From: Clostridia bacterium
GTDB taxonomy: Bacteria > Bacillota_E > SLMV01 > PUMD01
Direction of reading: 5' to 3'
NCBI GenBank assembly: GCA_003563755.1
Contig: PWUB01000212.1
Location: 1-10,935 of the forward strand
DNA length: 10,935 nt
Shown here: piece by piece, positions 6,686 to 10,935 of the stretch
Numbering within the stretch: the stretch's first letter is position 1
How the letters are laid out: every line of letters starts with the position of its first letter
Notes under the pieces: generated by a model
The model's input: the letters and a program-made list of their open reading frames with translations, nothing else
What the model was told of the DNA's origin: nothing
Databases searched by the model: none
Position numbers and translations under genes: made by a program

Positions 6686-7543
6686 TCACTCCCGAGTGGC
6701 GAACCAGGCGATGTTGCCGATGATGATCAGGAGCGTCACATACAGCATCCCTATAGACAACACGTCCTGGGCAGCCAGTGCCATACCGGGCTCGCCGATC
6801 AGCAGCTCGTACTGGGCGCAGCCCGTTGAGCCGGCGATCATCGTCTGATACTGACCCGAGTCCAGGAACGGCATCCGCCCCGGAACCGAGACCGCTACCA
6901 GGCCGATACCCATGGGCAGTCCCAGAGGTTCAGTGACGTACTGCAGGAAGTCTGCGCCACCCGGACTACCGGTCTCATATATCATGGCGTAGTCGAAGTA
7001 GTCAGGGTGCAGCCTCGGAACTTCCTGCATCAGCGGGAAGTCGTCCAGCGGGTCAGCGAAGTGATCGACGCCGTCGTAGGTCTCGTAGATGTCACGAGTA
7101 GCGGATCTCAGTATGACATCCGCCCCTCCGGGGCGCCATCCTAGGTGAACCACGTCCACCCCGTACTCCATTCCCGGCAGAAACTCCATGACTTCCTCCA
7201 GGACCATGGCAGCCATCCGGCTACCTACCAGCCACATGGAGTGAAGGACTATTCGGTGACCGTTTCTGTAGGCGTGGATCATGTCGGCCCTCAGCATGGG
7301 GTTCAGCTCACCCGACGCACCCTCGGAATAAGCCGCGTCGAGCCATAGGATCGATCCCTCAGGCAGGGCCTCGATATAATCGTAGTGCTCCTGCGCCAGC
7401 CGCCCGATCTCCACCGGTAGACCCAGCGGATTCAGCACCACTATGGCTGTGAAGATGAAGATGATGGTATAGAGGATACGATTGTCGATGGCGGCTGCCT
7501 TCTGCCAGAAGGTTCGGCCTCCCTGTTCTGGCTGAGCGTCCAT
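6686..7543 (-). CDS. Membrane-anchored protein with a large domain between two terminal helices, uncharacterised
   Basis: This gene encodes 285 residues. A short N-terminal stretch leads into helix 1 (about 22-42, ending VVLNPLGLPVEIG). A soluble domain of about 215 residues follows, and helix 2 lies at about 262-280. With both helices crossing the membrane, the central domain would lie on the outside. It begins with a beta-rich segment (EALPEGSILWLDAAYS, 58-73) and contains EVMEFLPGMEYGVDVVHLGW (117-136) and GSTGCAQYELLIGEPGMA (238-255), which look conserved but are not from a family I can name. A solute-binding or sensor fold is possible. No catalytic motif was seen. The ATG start has GGAGG 8 bases upstream, in a 14-base leader identical to that of the next gene upstream. 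Topology is predicted by eye, and the role in a membrane complex is inferred from neighbours. Confidence 0.85.
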   Translation of the reverse strand: MDAQPEQGGRTFWQKAAAIDNRILYTIIFIFTAIVVLNPLGLPVEIGRLAQEHYDYIEALPEGSILWLDAAYSEGASGELNPMLRADMIHAYRNGHRIVLHSMWLVGSRMAAMVLEEVMEFLPGMEYGVDVVHLGWRPGGADVILRSATRDIYETYDGVDHFADPLDDFPLMQEVPRLHPDYFDYAMIYETGSPGGADFLQYVTEPLGLPMGIGLVAVSVPGRMPFLDSGQYQTMIAGSTGCAQYELLIGEPGMALAAQDVLSIGMLYVTLLIIIGNIAWFATRE

Positions 7544-7557
7544 TTCTACACCTCCTC
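7544..7557 (-). promoter_or_regulatory. Ribosome binding leader GAGGAGGTGTAGAA, copy 1
   Basis: This 14-base leader directly precedes the ATG of the gene at 6686-7543. An identical copy lies next to the gene at 7616-8245. It contains a near-optimal Shine-Dalgarno sequence with an 8-base spacer, so the start is well supported. Confidence 0.65.
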
Positions 7558-7615
7558 CTCAAGTAAGAATCTATAATGTGCGAAACCCAGTCGGCCTATG
7601 AAGGCATGTACGTCT

Positions 7616-8245
7616 TTATCCACCTGCACCGTAACCACCCATGTGAGCGCGCTCGAGACCGAGAACGATCCTCATCGCCACAGCCAGAGCACCGATATAT
7701 GATGCCACACGGATTCCTCGGAACACGGCACTGACCGGAAAGTCCATCATCCAGGCAGTGGCTCGCCCCCATCCACTGATCATGACATCACCGATAGGGG
7801 CGTTGCCGAGCATGACTATGATCGCCGCTATCATCATGAGCGTTGCCTCGCGCGACCGTACCCGGAACACGCGGTAGGAAGCGCTGGTGATATAGAACGC
7901 GATCATGCCGAACAGAGCCGAACCGGTGGGGGTTATGAAGTTATCGTAGAGCCAACGCGACGTGTCTCCCTCAACGGTGGTAGCGATGGTAAGGCCCATG
8001 TAGAAAAACATGGAAATCAGAAGCACTGCACTGTAGAACCAATCCGGTCTCTGCCGCATCACGTTCTTACCGTGAAGCCGGGTTAGGTTGATGACACCGA
8101 CCGCGACGGCGAAACCCTGACTGATCAGGATCCACTGCTCCACCACCTGATCGATGGCCCACACCTGACCTATATGGAAGAACTTCGAGAACACAACCAG
8201 AAGACCGAATAGACTGGTTAGAAGGAGCGGAAGCTCTTTACGCAA
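7616..8245 (-). CDS. Six-helix integral membrane protein, uncharacterised (B)
   Basis: This gene encodes 209 residues. Six hydrophobic segments are visible at about 5-21, 37-53, 70-90, 106-122, 132-148 and 175-193. Positive residues cluster between helices 2 and 3 (RLHGKNVMRQRPDW, 56-69) and between helices 4 and 5 (SASYRVFRVRSREA, 121-134). By the positive-inside rule these loops would face the cytoplasm, with N- and C-termini inside. Helix 5 is followed by GNAPIGDVMISGWG, and the tail carries LGLERAHMGGYGAGG. The start is TTG, with GGAGG 8 bases upstream in the duplicated leader. The gene lies 60 bases after the DUF6754-like gene, so it is almost surely in one operon with it. No known transporter family was recognised. 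It could be a channel or scaffold subunit, but that is speculation. Confidence 0.85.
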   Translation of the reverse strand: MRKELPLLLTSLFGLLVVFSKFFHIGQVWAIDQVVEQWILISQGFAVAVGVINLTRLHGKNVMRQRPDWFYSAVLLISMFFYMGLTIATTVEGDTSRWLYDNFITPTGSALFGMIAFYITSASYRVFRVRSREATLMMIAAIIVMLGNAPIGDVMISGWGRATAWMMDFPVSAVFRGIRVASYIGALAVAMRIVLGLERAHMGGYGAGG

Positions 8246-8246
8246 G

Positions 8247-8260
8247 TTCTACACCTCCTC
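8247..8260 (-). promoter_or_regulatory. Ribosome binding leader GAGGAGGTGTAGAA, copy 2
   Basis: Same 14-base sequence as at 7544-7557. It ends one base before the TTG at 8245 and has GGAGG with an 8-base spacer. It supports a TTG start for the gene at 7616-8245. Confidence 0.65.
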
Positions 8261-8305
8261 AACGGAAAACTCGGAGCCTGAAAGACAGTCCCAGCCGACC
8301 ACCTT

Positions 8306-9136
8306 CTAGAAATCCCGCAGGAAGTTCGTCAGCGGGTTGTGATCGGGGCTGATGTTTTGGATGATCGTTCCGACCAGGATCAACGCGAACAGGATGATAC
8401 GCATGAGGTCCTGACCGACCACCGTGCCAGTGAGTACCGGCTCCTTGGAGATGTACGCGCTTGCCGCGTACAGCTCCTCGCCGATCAGAGTGTAGTCGGC
8501 AGCAGCCATGAAGAAGGGGATCTGAACGGCGTTGGTGGTACCGCCGATCTGGATCGCGCCGTGGATCGCACCGACCTCCAAAATCATCATGATCTCGGCA
8601 AAGAAATAGCCGAACAGCAGGTTGGCCGACGGCTTCTCGCGAGCGAAGATGCCGATGACGCCGGCGCAGTACGCGAACTGGAATCCGGAGATGTAACGCA
8701 CATCGTCCGGGTTGTACGCGTCGGGACGACCGGCCTCCAGGTAGGCCTGCCTCACGATCTCCTCGTTGACGGCATGAACGATGTAGTTGCGGTTCGTCTG
8801 AATGAGCTGCGTGTCATATTCCGCGCAGCGCTTCGCGACGTAACTCAAGATCGCAAAGGAGGCAATGGTATCAGCGTTCGTCACCGCCGAGATACCCGGT
8901 GAATAATGCACCGGACTTCCCATCTCGGTGGCCCGCCCGATGGCCTCATCAATGGCCTCAAGTCCCGCTATCCTGCGGATCGAGGGAATGGGCAGTCCAG
9001 CACGTGCCCTGGTGATCATGTAATAGATGAGTCCCACCGTAATCGCCGTGAACAAGAAGTTGGAGAACTCACCCTGTGCCCAGATTCCCAGTGTCGGCGG
9101 ATCCACGTCTGCCAGTATCAACAGTCCATTTAGCAA
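8306..9136 (-). CDS. DUF6754-like membrane protein
   Basis: This gene encodes 276 residues. There is one N-terminal helix (about 24-42), a basic segment (RARAGLPIPSIRRIAGLEA), a large central domain, and a C-terminal helix (about 245-262). The central region carries AIDEAIGRATEMGSPV (61-76), then EAGRPDAYNPDDVRYI (134-149), then GAIQIGGTTNAVQIPFFM (193-210) and DYTLIGEELYAASAY (214-228). This series matches my memory of the DUF6754 family, found in Chloroflexota and other bacteria, whose function is unknown. The TTG start is supported by GGAGG, 9 bases upstream. It is first of the four membrane genes, after a 150-base gap that may hold a promoter. By the positive-inside rule the RAR loop, and so the central domain, would be cytoplasmic; this could make it the surface that meets the ATPases. 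That contact is inferred. I know of no demonstrated activity. Confidence 0.85.
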   Translation of the reverse strand: MLNGLLILADVDPPTLGIWAQGEFSNFLFTAITVGLIYYMITRARAGLPIPSIRRIAGLEAIDEAIGRATEMGSPVHYSPGISAVTNADTIASFAILSYVAKRCAEYDTQLIQTNRNYIVHAVNEEIVRQAYLEAGRPDAYNPDDVRYISGFQFAYCAGVIGIFAREKPSANLLFGYFFAEIMMILEVGAIHGAIQIGGTTNAVQIPFFMAAADYTLIGEELYAASAYISKEPVLTGTVVGQDLMRIILFALILVGTIIQNISPDHNPLTNFLRDF

Positions 9137-9178
9137 CTCTCTTCACCTCCCCATCTGTGTCCGTGACCCGATGTCGCC

Positions 9179-9194
9179 TCCCTATATCCCTATA
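9179..9194. repeat. Two tandem copies of an 8-base unit
   Basis: TCCCTATA occurs twice in a row (TATAGGGA on the minus strand), in the leader region of the DUF6754-like gene about 43 bases before its start. It may be part of a promoter or binding site, but two copies of a short AT-rich word are weak evidence. Confidence 0.3.
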
Positions 9195-9286
9195 GGAAAG
9201 GTGCTTATCGGATCACATCTACGCCTTCGATATATCATATTCTACGCTCAAGACTAAATTCCTTCTTCGGATCGGAAAGAATCCGT

Positions 9287-9826
9287 CTAAACCCCGTCGC
9301 TTTCCGCTCCTTCGCGCGGAAGATATCTCGAAATAATGGCCACCACCTCGGACCTGAGCTCATCATCGTCGTCATCTATGAACAGCACGTTGCCTCTCAG
9401 TATCCAGCCCCGTAATCTACGGCGGTTGAAGTACAGCTGCACGGCGTCCGGGTAGACCTCGTAGGATGTGAATTCTGACCACCGGTTCTTGTCCCGGGCT
9501 ACCGTGTTCAAAAGCCTGACACCCTTGCGGGTCAGGACGTAGCGGGTGGGGAGGATGTAGGTGGCTCCCGGGAGGATCGTAAACAACATGCTGAGCACCA
9601 CGCCCCAGGTACCGAACAGAAGGTAGGCACCCACGTATGCTACGGCGGCGAGGATGATCATCCTGGTCGTGGTCCGCTGCCGTGTCATCACCGGATGAAC
9701 GCTCCACTCGAGGAGGATTTCATCATCAACAGTGAACAACAGTCTCGCCTGGCGTTCGATCTCTCTGCGCTCCTCGTCGTCCAGCACTGCATCTTCCCTG
9801 TCGTCATTTCTACCGGGCACATCCAT
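9287..9826 (-). CDS. Two-helix membrane protein with a bacterial PH-like domain
   Basis: This gene encodes 179 residues. It starts with an acidic N-terminus (about 1-35), followed by EILLEWSVHPVMTRQRTTTR, two hydrophobic helices (about 57-71 and 74-90), and then YILPTRYVLTRKGVRLLNTV (90-109). The order of helices and the Y-x-LTRKGVR strand with later beta strands (EVYPDAVQLYF, 123-133) matches bacterial PH (bPH2/YdbT-like) proteins, which are small membrane proteins of mostly unknown role. An acidic FIDDDDDELRSEV segment follows at 149-161. The ATG at 9826 is preferred; a TTG at 9844 would add 6 residues and neither has a strong ribosome binding site (GGGGG only 2 bases before the ATG). It starts 24 bases after the amidohydrolase gene, so the two are probably cotranscribed. 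The link to the membrane block downstream is uncertain. Confidence 0.8.
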   Translation of the reverse strand: MDVPGRNDDREDAVLDDEERREIERQARLLFTVDDEILLEWSVHPVMTRQRTTTRMIILAAVAYVGAYLLFGTWGVVLSMLFTILPGATYILPTRYVLTRKGVRLLNTVARDKNRWSEFTSYEVYPDAVQLYFNRRRLRGWILRGNVLFIDDDDDELRSEVVAIISRYLPREGAESDGV

Positions 9827-9850
9827 CACCCCCAGGATCAACAAGCTTAT

Positions 9851-10935
9851 TCATCGCGCCAGATACTCGAGGGCAGCCATGCTCATAACCGTCATACCCA
9901 TGGTCATCGCTGATTCGTCCAGATCGTACATGGGATGGTGGCCCGGATACAGCCCCAGCCCTTTCTCTTCGTTCCTGGCACCCAGCCGGAAGAAGCAACC
10001 CGGGACCGCGTCAGCGAAGTAGGCGAAGTCTTCAGCGCCCATGCTGGGCGTCCCCAGAATGCGAACGCAGTCCTCGCCCAGGGCCCTGCGACCGACGTCA
10101 ATCACCAGCTGCACCATATCCGAATCGTTCTCCAGGGGAGGGTACCCGAACCTGTATTCCATCTGGTAGTCCGCCCTCATACCCTCCGTCACGCCCCGGA
10201 CGATTCTCTCAATACGCTCCGGGAGCGCCTCACGCGTCTGGGTCGACAGCGCCCTCACCGTGGCCTCCATATCAACCCGCGGGGCGATCACGTTATTGCG
10301 GAAGCCGCCGTTGATTTTGCCTATCGTGATGACGGCCGAGTCCGTGGCTCCGACTTCCCGACTGACCACGGTCTGCAGCGCCGTGACGAGCTGGGCAGCC
10401 ACCGCCACGCTGTCAACAGACTTCTCCGGGTGGGCACCGTGCCCCCCCTTTCCGAGCACCGCGATTATGGCGGTATCCGATGAGGCACTGGTGACTCCGT
10501 CCTTCACGGCGATATGACCGGTGGGAAGGTCGGTGTTCACATGCAGACCCAGGACCGCATCGACGTCCGGATCATCCAGAGCCCCGTCCTCGATCATCGG
10601 CTCGGCACCCCCGGGGCCCTCCTCGGCGGGCTGGAACAGGAACTTCACGTTACCCGTGAGCCGCGCCCCTGCCCCGGTCAGCTCGGTGAGAAGGCGGGCA
10701 GTGCCGAGTAGGTTGGCCGTGTGGGCGTCATGGCCGCAGGCGTGCATCTTGCCCGGATTCCTGGAGGCATATTCCACCTGGGTCTCTCCCTGGATCGGCA
10801 GAGCATCCATGTCCGCCCTCAGGGCAACGGTCAGCCCGGGGTCCGCACCCTTCAACACACCCACCACTCCGGTACCGCCCACACCTGTGTACACCTGCAG
10901 GCCCAGGTCACGGAGGTAGTGTGCCACCGTCCTCG
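9851..10935 (-). CDS. M20-family (M20D-type) metal-dependent amidohydrolase, N-terminus cut by window edge
   Basis: This enzyme family removes the acyl group from N-acyl amino acids or related amides (IAA-amino acid hydrolase, hippurate hydrolase, N-acetyl-diaminopimelate deacetylase and AbgB types), in the cytoplasm, with two metal ions. Counting from the GTG at 10927, the fragment shows RADMDALPI (37-45), the metal-binding ACGHDAH (64-70), the catalytic PAEEG (100-104), GLHV (127-130) and the late GHH (329-331). The central lid/dimerisation domain carries GHGAHPEKSVDS. All ligands expected for the M20D group (Cys, His, Glu, His, His) are present, so it should be active. The frame is open to the window edge, and the sequence before the GTG fits the family (R-T-V-A-x-YL), so the gene continues beyond the window by roughly 30-60 residues. 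Substrate cannot be read from the sequence. It shares an operon with the PH-like gene, but a link to the GlmL module is not supported. Confidence 0.95.
   Translation of the reverse strand, partial: RTVAHYLRDLGLQVYTGVGGTGVVGVLKGADPGLTVALRADMDALPIQGETQVEYASRNPGKMHACGHDAHTANLLGTARLLTELTGAGARLTGNVKFLFQPAEEGPGGAEPMIEDGALDDPDVDAVLGLHVNTDLPTGHIAVKDGVTSASSDTAIIAVLGKGGHGAHPEKSVDSVAVAAQLVTALQTVVSREVGATDSAVITIGKINGGFRNNVIAPRVDMEATVRALSTQTREALPERIERIVRGVTEGMRADYQMEYRFGYPPLENDSDMVQLVIDVGRRALGEDCVRILGTPSMGAEDFAYFADAVPGCFFRLGARNEEKGLGLYPGHHPMYDLDESAMTMGMTVMSMAALEYLAR

Noticed and set aside
8339..8902. A 187-residue plus-strand open frame opposite the DUF6754-like gene
   Set aside because: The product is rich in D, R and V in a way expected from the reverse complement of the real gene, and it has no sign of a family.
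9251..9289. Hairpin at the end of the PH-like gene as a terminator
   Set aside because: Only about 6 bp pair (TTCTT with AAGAA and one wobble) with no U tract, too weak to call.

Overview
This is a bacterial window, with every supported gene on the minus strand. Evidence for bacteria is the strong AGGAGG-type ribosome binding sites 7-9 bases before most starts, frequent TTG/GTG starts, and short gaps or overlaps. I cannot assign a species. Moderately high GC, strong Shine-Dalgarno use and many TTG starts suggest a Gram-positive or deep-branching anaerobe or thermophile (Bacillota, Chloroflexota or Armatimonadota-like), but this is inference. No tRNA, rRNA, CRISPR array, transposase or phage gene was seen.

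In transcription order (right to left) the window starts with an M20-family amidohydrolase cut by the right edge (9851-10935). A small two-helix membrane protein with a bacterial PH-like domain follows 24 bases later (9287-9826). After a 150-base gap come four membrane protein genes in a row: a DUF6754-like protein (8306-9136), a six-helix protein (7616-8245), a protein with a large domain between two terminal helices (6686-7543), and another six-helix protein (5977-6585). A 200-base intergenic region follows. It holds a 15-bp perfect stem-loop, an 8-bp inverted repeat and a candidate promoter.

The left half is a partly duplicated module. First come a GlmL/MutL-family actin-fold ATPase (3869-5776), an overlapping protein with biotinyl/lipoyl-like repeats and a C-terminal KOW-like domain (2545-3900), and a small 113-residue protein (2152-2493). 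Then come a second GlmL paralogue (207-2078) and the start of a second copy of the lipoyl/KOW-type protein (1-204, cut by the left edge).

GlmL proteins are known as accessory proteins of the B12-dependent glutamate mutase, but no mutase subunit or B12-binding domain is visible here. The GlmL-like ATPases sit instead beside a block of uncharacterised membrane proteins. My main hypothesis is that they form an undescribed membrane-associated ATPase machine: paired ATPases, a scaffold with barrel-sandwich and KOW domains, a small amphipathic protein, and a multi-subunit membrane part with an extracytoplasmic domain. The amidohydrolase and PH protein may be unrelated neighbours.
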